Assembly: GCA_050486545.1 (NCBI GenBank) | Contig: JBJHDM010000008.1 | Coordinates: 1 to 64,000, forward strand | Length of the DNA stretch: 64,000 bases | DNA from: DAOMNN01 sp050486545 | GTDB lineage: Bacteria > Pseudomonadota > Gammaproteobacteria > Burkholderiales > Rhodocyclaceae | Reading direction: 5' to 3' | In this document: positions 1 through 7,173 of the stretch, piece by piece | Layout of the letters: the number at the start of each line of letters is the position of its first letter | Position numbering within the stretch: position 1 is the stretch's first letter | Program-made: the position numbers and the translations under genes | The notes under the pieces: generated by a model | Told to the model about the DNA's origin: nothing | Seen by the model: only the letters and a program-made list of their open reading frames with translations | Databases searched by the model: none

Positions 1-856
1 GCCCAGCGACCGAGAGGGCCGCCTGTGCCCGCTGCAGGATCGAAGCAGGGGCATCCACCTTGGGCTCGAACGTCGTGCACCCCATCCGCACATCTCCGTG
101 CAACAAGATCCCGTCGGTGGCAAAGGGTACCCGGAATCGCTGCGCGAGATCGCCGAGCAGCCGCTCGGCATCGAATCCCGGCTCATGCACCCGCAGCACT
201 GCCAGTTTCTCGGAATCCAGACGAAAAACCGCCTCACGATCCGGCAGCGCAGGTCCGATTCGTTCAGCGATCTGGCACATCACGTCATCGACGATCGCAT
301 GACCGAACGATGCCGACAGCTCGTCGCTGTTTTCGAGGTGGAGTACGATCAGGACGCCGGATCGCGGTGCCTTGCGGGCTTTCCTCGACATCGCGGCAAG
401 GGATTCATCCAGAGCGAAGCGATTGGCCAGCCCCGTCGCATCGTCGTGCCGGGCACTCCACTTGATGTGATTCACGTAGGAACGCGCACTGTCGCTGGCC
501 GCGCCGCTGAGGAATCCGATCAAGGTGAAGAAGCCGGTCCGGTACAGCCAGTTCACAGGCTGCTGGGCCTCGCCGGTCAACACATCGATCGGCATGAACG
601 GACCCAACGTCAGTCCGCCGAGCAAGCCGATCGCAATGCCCCCCTTGAGGCCGAAGACGAACCCCGCAAGCACGATCGGGACGTACATCGAGTGCGAATA
701 GACGTACTTGATCCCGCCGGTGAAATAGACCAGGGCATAGACCGCAGCCACCAGCCCGAGCAGGACGGGCACCATGGCCATCCGCAAACCGGAGGAATGA
801 TCCTGGAACCACTGGAACGACGGCCTCATGCCGCCACGTTGCGCCTGCAGGTCCAT
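1..856 (-). CDS. Membrane-anchored degenerate GGDEF protein, N-terminal part (cut by window edge)
   Basis: The reading frame is open to the left edge, so the C-terminus is missing. The first ~100 residues contain several hydrophobic segments with glycine-rich turns (for example GFVFGLKGGIAIGLLGGL). A GGDEF-like domain follows: the usual HDxLTGLPNR entry motif reads HDDATGLANR. Where GGDEF should stand the sequence reads LDSEKLAVL, so the cyclase site is degenerate. In this family such domains usually sit in front of an EAL phosphodiesterase domain, which would lie outside the window; that part is inference. I chose the ATG preceded by GAGAG; an in-frame ATG 24 bases upstream (position 880) is an alternative. 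The 45-residue gene at 968-1105 lies just upstream on the same strand. Confidence 0.75.
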   Translation of the reverse strand, partial: MDLQAQRGGMRPSFQWFQDHSSGLRMAMVPVLLGLVAAVYALVYFTGGIKYVYSHSMYVPIVLAGFVFGLKGGIAIGLLGGLTLGPFMPIDVLTGEAQQPVNWLYRTGFFTLIGFLSGAASDSARSYVNHIKWSARHDDATGLANRFALDESLAAMSRKARKAPRSGVLIVLHLENSDELSASFGHAIVDDVMCQIAERIGPALPDREAVFRLDSEKLAVLRVHEPGFDAERLLGDLAQRFRVPFATDGILLHGDVRMGCTTFEPKVDAPASILQRAQAALSVAG

Positions 857-967
857 GACGCTCTCACAGGACAAAGTCATTGCCGCAACGGTAGCACGGA
901 ACGATGCGATGTGCTTGTCCCGGAGAACAGGGCACGACCGCACAACCGCGGGTAAACGCCAACTCCG

Positions 968-1105
968 TCACGGTCCCGGGTCGAGGTCGTCGAAGGCGGC
1001 AGCGATGTCCTGCATGTGCAGTTGCGCATACTGTTCGGGCAAGGCGTTCCAGTCCTCGGCCTCGATCAGCTCACGCAGTTGTCGGGTCTTCTTCTCAAGT
1101 TCCAT
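968..1105 (-). CDS. 45-residue MgtE_N-like orphan protein
   Basis: A short frame runs from ATG to TGA and encodes an acidic, helix-prone peptide. The stretch LRELIEAEDWNALPEQYAQL, followed by HMQDIAAAFDDLDPG, has the pattern of the N-terminal helical repeat of MgtE magnesium channels (L..L...DW..L...L...DIA..L..L.P). MgtE proteins have several hundred residues with CBS and membrane domains; none of that is present here. It could be a small free-standing homolog or the remnant of a lost mgtE. No strong ribosome binding site is visible. It ends about 90-110 bases before the GGDEF-like gene on the same strand, so the two could be co-transcribed. The coding call rests on amino-acid pattern alone. 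Confidence 0.45.
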   Translation of the reverse strand: MELEKKTRQLRELIEAEDWNALPEQYAQLHMQDIAAAFDDLDPGP

Positions 1106-1241
1106 TCTCGTCTGACCGCGTCACCCACGGCCAAGCGGCTTAACAACGTGTTGCAATTTGCATGCGGAACGGCTGAGCGGCCTTGCTAGACTTTCAGGTG
1201 TCCTGCGGGTCGCCCGCTCCGACCGCCGATCGAGGTTCGCA

Positions 1242-2735
1242 ATGCTTGACGACCGCAACGCCCTGAGCCCGGATGGATTGCAACACCGCCCCGGGAGTGA
1301 GCAATCCCCGGGGCCACCGATTCATGGCGTGGAGGCGGAACCCGACCCGCAAAGGCTGCTTCAATCCCTGCGCGTAAGTCAGATCGAGCTTTCGTTGCAG
1401 GCGGAGGAGTTGCGTCGGGCACTGGCGGAACTCGAAGCCGACCGAGCCCGCTATGCCGCACGCTACGATCACGCGCCCGTCGGCGACTGCACCCTTTCGT
1501 GCGATGGAAGGATCCGTGAGGCCAACCTGACCCTGGCCGGAATGCTCGGGGTGGCGCGCAGCGAGTTGCTCCAACAATCCATTCACGACTTCGTTCCGGA
1601 TACCGGCCGGGATGCGCTGAAACGCCACCTTCAGCGAACCTTCGCAACCGAAGAGACGCAAGCCTGCGACCTGCGCGTCACCAAGCCGAACGGGACGGAG
1701 TTCTGGGTCCGACTGCACTCGGTCCGCATGCAGGCAGCGGACGGCGGAGCCCTTTGCCGCACCACCTTCAGCGACATCACCGACAGCCGGCGCGCGGAGA
1801 AGGCCTTGCGCAGACAGCGCGAGTTCTTCCGCCAGATCGCCGAGAACCTTTCGGACTTCATCGCCGTGCTCGACCGCGATGGCCGTCGGATCTACAACAG
1901 CCCTTCGTACGAGCAGTTCTTCGGCGCTGCGGGCAAGCTTCGCAATACCGACTCCTTCGCCGAGGTTCACCCCGACGACCAAGAGCGGATCAGGCAGGTC
2001 TTCAGGCAGACCGTACAGACCGGCCAGGGGCAGCAGGTCGAGTTCCGTTTCGTCATGGGGGACGGCAGCATCCGTCATATGGAATCGCGCGGCAGCGCGA
2101 TCCGCGATGGAGAGGGGCGGGTTGCGCGCGTACTCGTCGTCTCCCAGGACGTGACCGAGCGCAAGCTGCTTCAGGAGCAGGTGCGCCGGATGGCGTTCCA
2201 CGACGCCCTGACCGGGTTGCCCAACCGTCATCTGCTGGCGGACCGACTGAGACAGGCGATCGCAATGAATGCACGCACGGCCCACTACGGCGCCCTGATG
2301 TTCCTGGACCTGGACCATTTCAAGCCCCTCAACGATACCCACGGTCACGATGCCGGAGACCTTCTCCTGATCGAGGCGGCCGACCGGCTCAAGCGCTGCC
2401 TGCGCGAAATGGACACCGTGGCACGCTTCGGTGGAGACGAGTTCGTCGTCATGCTCGGCCAGCTCGACCCGGACCGCTCCGAATCGGTGACGCACGCGCG
2501 AAGCATTGCCGAGAAGTTGCTCGCGGCCTTGTCCGGGCCGTACCATCTGGCCATCCCACGTACCATGAACGCGGATGCGAGCATCGAGCATCGCTGCACG
2601 GCAAGCATCGGGGTCACGCTGTTCGGAAACCGGGAAGAACATCCGGGCGAGATCCTGAAGAACGCCGACCTGGCGATGTATCGGGCCAAGCAGGCCGGCG
2701 GCAATCGGATTCGATTCGATCCCGGCATCGAGTGA
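1242..2735 (+). CDS. PAS-PAS-GGDEF diguanylate cyclase
   Basis: The 497-residue soluble protein begins with a coiled-coil-like stretch (about residues 35-75), then has two PAS-type sensor domains (roughly 75-190 and 195-320; the second ends in VVSQDVTERK) and a GGDEF domain entered by HDALTGLPNR. The active-site motif FGGDEF is intact at about residues 396-401, and the RxxD inhibitory I-site (REMD) lies five residues before GGDEF, so feedback inhibition by c-di-GMP is expected. There is no EAL domain, so it should only synthesise c-di-GMP from two GTP. I prefer the ATG at 1242 because GAGG stands 6 bases upstream; a longer frame starts at 1158 with a poor site. It abuts acpH downstream on the same strand. 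Confidence 0.88.
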   Translation: MLDDRNALSPDGLQHRPGSEQSPGPPIHGVEAEPDPQRLLQSLRVSQIELSLQAEELRRALAELEADRARYAARYDHAPVGDCTLSCDGRIREANLTLAGMLGVARSELLQQSIHDFVPDTGRDALKRHLQRTFATEETQACDLRVTKPNGTEFWVRLHSVRMQAADGGALCRTTFSDITDSRRAEKALRRQREFFRQIAENLSDFIAVLDRDGRRIYNSPSYEQFFGAAGKLRNTDSFAEVHPDDQERIRQVFRQTVQTGQGQQVEFRFVMGDGSIRHMESRGSAIRDGEGRVARVLVVSQDVTERKLLQEQVRRMAFHDALTGLPNRHLLADRLRQAIAMNARTAHYGALMFLDLDHFKPLNDTHGHDAGDLLLIEAADRLKRCLREMDTVARFGGDEFVVMLGQLDPDRSESVTHARSIAEKLLAALSGPYHLAIPRTMNADASIEHRCTASIGVTLFGNREEHPGEILKNADLAMYRAKQAGGNRIRFDPGIE

Positions 2736-2764
2736 CCGACACGTTCGAAGCACCGAAGTCCGAA

Positions 2765-3376
2765 GTGAACTATCTCGCCCATGCCCTGCTGGCTGGACCG
2801 CTCGCTGCCGACCGCGTCGGCGGCGTGATTGGGGACTTCGTCAAGGGGCCGCTCGACCCTCTGCCAAGCGGCCTCGGGGCCGGGCTTGCGGCCGGGGTCG
2901 CGCTGCACCGGCGCATCGACAGCTACGCCGACACTCATCCGGCCTTTCGCCGCAGCCGTGCCCGCGTCAGTACGCGGCGACGACGTGTGAGCGGGATCAT
3001 GGTCGACCTGTTCTACGACCATTTCCTTGCCGCGCATTGGGAGCACGTCAGCGCAACGCTTCCGGTCGAGCGCTCGCTGGTCGACTTCACCGCCAGCACC
3101 TACCGGCTGATCGCGACCCATCCCGAACCGTTGCCGCCCGCCTTCCTCGCAGTGTTCGCGCGCATGTCGGCACACGACTGGCTCGCAAGCTACCGCGACC
3201 CCGGCAACGTCGCCCTGGCGCTGGACCGCATCGCCGCGTTCCGCTTGCGCCATCCCAACCCGCTTTCGGGCTCAGGAGCGGAGCTGCTGCGGAACTACAC
3301 CGGCTTCGAGGCCGATTTCCTCGAGTTCCTTCCCGACGCACTGCGGTTCGCCGAATCGGTCCGGCACGGGCGCTAG
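2765..3376 (+). CDS. acpH: ACP phosphodiesterase (AcpH, DUF479)
   Basis: The 203-residue protein resembles AcpH, which removes the 4'-phosphopantetheine arm from holo-acyl carrier protein; E. coli AcpH has 193 residues. The N-terminus read from the GTG codon is VNYLAHALLA, matching the M-N-[FY]-L-A-H start typical of the family. The conserved segments GDFVKG, LHRRIDSYADTHP and DLFYDHFLA carry the family's metal-binding Asp/His residues. An in-frame GTG at 2732 overlapping the stop of the diguanylate cyclase is the alternative start and would give translational coupling, but it adds residues unlike the family. The stop overlaps the stop of the convergent LOG-family gene by four bases. Confidence 0.85.
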   Translation: MNYLAHALLAGPLAADRVGGVIGDFVKGPLDPLPSGLGAGLAAGVALHRRIDSYADTHPAFRRSRARVSTRRRRVSGIMVDLFYDHFLAAHWEHVSATLPVERSLVDFTASTYRLIATHPEPLPPAFLAVFARMSAHDWLASYRDPGNVALALDRIAAFRLRHPNPLSGSGAELLRNYTGFEADFLEFLPDALRFAESVRHGR

Positions 3377-3948
3377 ATCCACTTGGGAACGGCCACGGGC
3401 TCGAAGGTCTGCAGTCCTTCGACCAGCTTCGAAGGGTCGGATTGCAGGACGATTCCGTTGCGGTGAGCCGGGGGCAGGAAACCTTCGCCGATCATGTGGT
3501 CGATAAAGGCCATGAACGGTCGGAAGAAGCCATTGAGATCCAGCAATCCGGCCGGCTTGTCGATTTCGCCAAGCTGATTCAGGGTCCACGCCTCCATGAA
3601 CTCCTCCAACGTGCCGATACCGCCCGGCAGCGCGACGAAGGCATCGGCCAGCTCGGCCATGCGCTGCTTGCGCTCGCGCATCGTCGGCACGATCTCGTGG
3701 GCCGTCAGCCCGGGATGCAGGTGGCCCTTTCCGTGCAGCCGCTCGGTGATGACGCCGACAACCCGTCCTCGAGCCCCGAGGGCGGCGTCGGCCACGACCC
3801 CCATGAGCCCCTTGTGGGTGCCGCCATAGACCAGTTCGATGCCGCCCTGCGCGAGCGTGCGGCCCAGAGCGGCCGCACCAAGCCGATACCGCTCGTCACC
3901 GCCGAAGTTCGAGCCGCAGAATACCGAGATTCGCTTGATCGGTCGCAT
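3373..3948 (-). CDS. LOG-family protein (TIGR00730 Rossmann fold)
   Basis: The 191-residue protein belongs to the LOG / 'lysine decarboxylase-like' family, whose tested members hydrolyse nucleoside 5'-monophosphates such as cytokinin riboside monophosphate to a free base and ribose 5-phosphate. The start RISVFCGSNFGGDERY and the catalytic motif PGGIGTLEEFMEAWT (family pattern PGGxGTxxE) are intact, and the length is usual for the family. The bacterial role is generally unsettled, so no substrate is proposed. It is convergent with acpH, and the two stop codons overlap. A start two codons downstream of the annotated ATG is possible, but no upstream feature decides between them. Confidence 0.85.
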   Translation of the reverse strand: MRPIKRISVFCGSNFGGDERYRLGAAALGRTLAQGGIELVYGGTHKGLMGVVADAALGARGRVVGVITERLHGKGHLHPGLTAHEIVPTMRERKQRMAELADAFVALPGGIGTLEEFMEAWTLNQLGEIDKPAGLLDLNGFFRPFMAFIDHMIGEGFLPPAHRNGIVLQSDPSKLVEGLQTFEPVAVPKWI

Positions 3949-4086
3949 TCCATCCCCCCTCCATCACTTGCCGATGTCGATTCCGGCCCGCGCCGGCCGT
4001 CGATCTGTCGGGAGCCCATCCACTATGTCCGGCAGCGAATCGGCCTCGAGTCCGACCGGCTGCTAGACTCACATACGGAGCATGCC

Positions 4087-4506
4087 ATGAAGTATCTCAT
4101 CATCGTCAAGGCCACCGAGGAGTCCGAGGCTGGCACGCCGCCCGACGAAGCGCTGATTGCGCGGATGGCCGACTATCACGAGGAGCTTGCCCGCGCAGGG
4201 GTGCTGCTCGACGCGTCCGGACTCCGCCCCAGTTCGGCGGGATGGCGGGTGCGCTACGCGGGAGGTAACCGCGAGATCGTCGACGGACCAATCGATCGCA
4301 CGGACGCCCTGGTGGCCGGCTACACGCTGATCCAGGTGCGGTCCCGCGAAGAAGCACGGGAATGGACACGACGCTTCCCCAACCCGCGCGGGCCCGACCT
4401 GCCGGCCGAGATCGAGGTCCGGCCCCTGATGGAACTCGACGACTTTCCCCCAAGCAAAGCCGTCGAACGCTTTCGCCGTCTGGATTCAGACCGGACCACA
4501 CCCTGA
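4087..4506 (+). CDS. YCII/DGPF-family protein, first copy
   Basis: The 139-residue protein starts MKYLIIVKATEESEAG and carries the family signature in the form IVDGPIDRTDALVAGYTLIQV. YCII-related proteins have a ferredoxin-like fold with a conserved His/Asp pair; their biochemical role is unknown. The ATG is preceded by GGAG about 7 bases upstream. A second YCII gene and an ECF sigma factor follow on the same strand with gaps of 28 bases and a 16-base overlap, the usual gene context of ECF42 sigma factors, in which the DGPF proteins are the conserved partners and probable regulon members. The C-terminal ~35 residues after VRPLMELDDF extend beyond the core domain. Confidence 0.85.
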   Translation: MKYLIIVKATEESEAGTPPDEALIARMADYHEELARAGVLLDASGLRPSSAGWRVRYAGGNREIVDGPIDRTDALVAGYTLIQVRSREEAREWTRRFPNPRGPDLPAEIEVRPLMELDDFPPSKAVERFRRLDSDRTTP

Positions 4507-4534
4507 ACCCGGCCAACTTCGAGGAGGATCCGAC

Positions 4535-4891
4535 ATGGCCTATCTGCTATTGATCGTCGAACCGCGCGGCCAGCGGGCCGAGCGCAGCGAAGAGGAGGGC
4601 CGCAGGCTCTACGACGAGATGCTGGCCTACGGCCAGACACTGCGCGAGCGCGGGCAACTCGTCGCCAGCGAATCATTGCGGCCCGACGAGCACGGAGTTC
4701 GGCTCGATACCGAGCGCGGCCGCACCCGGCTACGCGACGGCCCCTTCACCGAGGCCAAGGAGATGATCGGCGGCTTTTTCCTGATCGACGTAGCCAGCCG
4801 CGAGGAGGCCGTGGAGATCGCAAGCCGCTGTCCGGCAGTGCGCTGGGCGGCCGTCGAGGTCCGCGAGTGCGCGCCATGCCACGTGCGCTGA
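4535..4891 (+). CDS. YCII/DGPF-family protein, second copy
   Basis: The 118-residue protein starts MAYLLLIVEPRGQRAERSEE and contains the exact signature DGPFTEAKEMIGGFFLIDV, from which the DGPF name comes. A strong GAGGAGG ribosome binding site lies about 8 bases before the ATG. It is clearly related in fold to the preceding gene but diverged, so this is an old paralog pair rather than a recent duplication. Its last codons overlap the start of the sigma factor gene by 16 bases, suggesting translational coupling. The function of the family is unknown; proximity to ECF42 sigma factors is its best established property. Confidence 0.9.
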   Translation: MAYLLLIVEPRGQRAERSEEEGRRLYDEMLAYGQTLRERGQLVASESLRPDEHGVRLDTERGRTRLRDGPFTEAKEMIGGFFLIDVASREEAVEIASRCPAVRWAAVEVRECAPCHVR

Positions 4892-6150
4892 GCCCTCCCG
4901 AAGCCATCGAGGCGATCTGGCGCATCGAAGGCGCCCGCGTGATCGGCCACGTGGCCCGCATCGTTCGCGATCTCGACCTGGCCGAAGAGTTCGCGCACGA
5001 TGCACTGGTGTCGGCGCTGGAACGCTGGCCCCGCGACGGCATCCCCGATCGACCCGGCGCGTGGCTCACCACCGCAGCCCGGCGCCGCGCCCTGGATCAC
5101 CTGCGCCACCAACGCATCATCGCCGAGAAATCGACCGCCCTCGCATACGAGATCGACTTTCGCCACGAGGCATCCAGCGCCGAACTGGCCGCGCGCATCG
5201 ACGACGCGCTGGACGACGAACTCGGCGACGACGTACTGCGCCTGATCTTCACCGCCTGCCATCCGGTGCTCTCGCCCGAGGCGCGCTGCACGCTGACCCT
5301 GCGGCTCGTCGCCGGCCTGGCCACCGACGAGATCGCGCGCGCCTATCTGCGTCCGGAACCGACGATCGCCCAGCGCATCGTGCGGGCCAAGCGTACCCTG
5401 GCGGCTGCGCGCGTACCGTTCGAGGTTCCGCGCGGCGCGGCCCTGCATGTGCGGCTGCCACCGGTGCTCGAGGTGCTCTACCTGGTGTTCAACGAGGGCT
5501 ATTCCGCGACCGCCGGGTCCGAATGGATGCGCCCGGCGCTGTGCGAGGAAGCCATACGCCTGGGCCGCATCCTCGCCGGATGCATGCCCGACGAGAGCGA
5601 AGTCCTCGGACTGCTCGCACTGATGGAGCTGCAGGCTTCGCGACTGGGCGCCCGCAGGGGACCCAGCGGCACGCCGGTGCTGCTCGCCGACCAGGACCGC
5701 CGCCGCTGGGATCGGCTGCTGATCCGCCGCGGCCTGGATGCACTCGCACGCGCCGAATCCCTTCGCGGCCCGCTCGGCCCCTACGCACTGCAGGCCGCCG
5801 TCGCCGCCTGCCACGCCCGCGCCGCAAGCGCCGCGGAAACCGACTGGGTGCAGATCACGGCGCTGTACGATGCGCTGGATCAGGTCGCACCCTCACCGGT
5901 GGTCACGCTCAACCGCGCCGTCGCGGTGTCGATGGCCTTCGGTCCTGCCGCCGCGCTGGAAATCGTCGATGCCTTGCTCGACGAGCCGGGGCTGCGGCAT
6001 TACCACCTGCTGCCCAGCGTGCGCGGCGACCTGCTCGCACGCCTCGGCCGCGAGACCGAAGCCCGCGCGGAATTCGCACGGGCCGCAGCGATGACCCGCA
6101 ACGAGCGCGAGCGCGACCTGCTGCTCGAACGCGCGCAAATGACGCGGTGA
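4876..6150 (+). CDS. ECF42-type RNA polymerase sigma factor with C-terminal extension
   Basis: The 424-residue protein is much longer than a classical ~190-residue ECF sigma factor. Region 2 is at the N-terminus (DLDLAEEFAHDALVSALERW, then ARRRALDHLRHQ), region 4 at about residues 110-190 (TLTLRLVAGLATDEIARAYL, RIVRAKRTL), and a helical TPR-like extension of ~230 residues follows (VLYLVFNEGY, ALMELQASRLGARRG, ITALYDALDQVAPSPVVTLN). This is the ECF42 architecture: the group lacks an anti-sigma factor and depends on its C-terminal extension for activity. Two DGPF genes lie directly upstream, the diagnostic ECF42 neighbourhood. The ATG at 4876 is chosen; a GTG three codons earlier also exists. 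Confidence 0.9.
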   Translation: MPRALSPPEAIEAIWRIEGARVIGHVARIVRDLDLAEEFAHDALVSALERWPRDGIPDRPGAWLTTAARRRALDHLRHQRIIAEKSTALAYEIDFRHEASSAELAARIDDALDDELGDDVLRLIFTACHPVLSPEARCTLTLRLVAGLATDEIARAYLRPEPTIAQRIVRAKRTLAAARVPFEVPRGAALHVRLPPVLEVLYLVFNEGYSATAGSEWMRPALCEEAIRLGRILAGCMPDESEVLGLLALMELQASRLGARRGPSGTPVLLADQDRRRWDRLLIRRGLDALARAESLRGPLGPYALQAAVAACHARAASAAETDWVQITALYDALDQVAPSPVVTLNRAVAVSMAFGPAAALEIVDALLDEPGLRHYHLLPSVRGDLLARLGRETEARAEFARAAAMTRNERERDLLLERAQMTR

Positions 6151-6198
6151 CCGTCCCCTGCCGTACGCCACCGGGAAGACGCGGGCCGCAAGCCGGCT

Positions 6199-6216
6199 GT
6201 TGACGTTCACGTCAAC
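6199..6216. promoter_or_regulatory. Perfect inverted repeat, candidate MerR-type (LiuR-like) operator
   Basis: The sequence GTTGACG-TTCA-CGTCAAC has two perfect 7-base arms around a 4-base centre. It lies about 110 bases upstream of the alpha/beta hydrolase gene. Its left arm contains TTGACG, which could serve as a -35 element, with AAGAAT near 6223 as a weak -10. Dyads of the form TTkACGTnnACGTmAA are known for MerR-family acyl-CoA catabolism regulators of the LiuR type. No merR-type gene is in the window, so the regulator is inference. Confidence 0.45.
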
Positions 6217-6324
6217 GCATACAAGAATGCTCGCCACGGAACGACCCGTGGCACCGGCCGCTTCCGGATCCGATCAGGACGCCGCAGAGCGTCCCGCTTC
6301 GCCCCCTTCGAGAGCGCCACGACC

Positions 6325-7146
6325 ATGACCGAACTCAAGACCCCCGGCCCCCTGACCGTCGACACCTGGGTGGAACATCCGCAGGGGCGCCTGTTCGCCC
6401 GCTCCTGGATTCCGTCCTGCTGCCAAGGCGTGGCCCCGCCTGGGCCGCCCATCGTGCTCTTCCACGATTCGCTCGGTTGCGTCGCGTTGTGGCGTGACTT
6501 TCCCGCGCAACTGAGCACCGCGACGGGGCGACGCGTGATCGCCTACGACCGGCTCGGCTTCGGCCAGTCGGACCCCCGGCCCGAACGGCCGGCACTGGAC
6601 TTCATCGCCGACGAGGCACGGACCTACTTCCCGGCCTTGCGCGAAGGGCTCGACTTCGGGCGTTTCATCGCCTTCGGGCACAGTGTCGGCGGCGGCATGG
6701 CGATCCACTGCGCCGCGGAGTTCGACGCGGATTGCGAAGCGCTGATCACCGAGTCGGCCCAGACCTTTGCCGAGGACCGCACGCTTCACAGCATCGCCGA
6801 GGCGAAGGAGCAGTTCGAGGATGCGTCGCAACGGCAACGGCTCGCGAAGTACCACGGCGACAAGGCCGGCTGGGTGGTCGAGGCCTGGACCGAGAACTGG
6901 CTCCACCCCGGATTCGCCACGTGGTCGCTCGCGCCCGTGCTACCGCAGGTCAGGTGCCCGATTCTGGCACTGCACGGGATCCACGACGAATACGGGTCGA
7001 CAATCCATCCGGAGACGATCGGACGGCTCGCCGCAGGGCCGTCCCGCGTAGAGATCCTCCCCGACACCTATCACGTGCCGCACCGCGAACGCCCCGCCGA
7101 GGTCCTCGACCTGGTCGCAGGGTTCATCGCATCATTGCGGCAGTAA
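6325..7146 (+). CDS. Alpha/beta-hydrolase fold protein
   Basis: The 273-residue soluble protein has the full catalytic layout of the alpha/beta-hydrolase superfamily. The oxyanion region is VLFHDSLGC, then comes RVIAYDRLGFGQSD, the nucleophile elbow GHSVGGG at about residues 118-124, the acid Asp in LHGIHDEYG and the His in TYHVPHRERP. The substrate cannot be read from sequence; epoxide hydrolase, esterase and C-C hydrolase activities share this pattern. It is convergent with, and 27 bases from the end of, a ThDP enzyme gene that forms an operon with an acyl-CoA ligase, so a shared catabolic role is possible but unproved. A perfect dyad lies upstream. Confidence 0.8.
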   Translation: MTELKTPGPLTVDTWVEHPQGRLFARSWIPSCCQGVAPPGPPIVLFHDSLGCVALWRDFPAQLSTATGRRVIAYDRLGFGQSDPRPERPALDFIADEARTYFPALREGLDFGRFIAFGHSVGGGMAIHCAAEFDADCEALITESAQTFAEDRTLHSIAEAKEQFEDASQRQRLAKYHGDKAGWVVEAWTENWLHPGFATWSLAPVLPQVRCPILALHGIHDEYGSTIHPETIGRLAAGPSRVEILPDTYHVPHRERPAEVLDLVAGFIASLRQ

Positions 7147-7173
7147 GCTTTTCGGTCGGCTGCGGCAAGGGCA

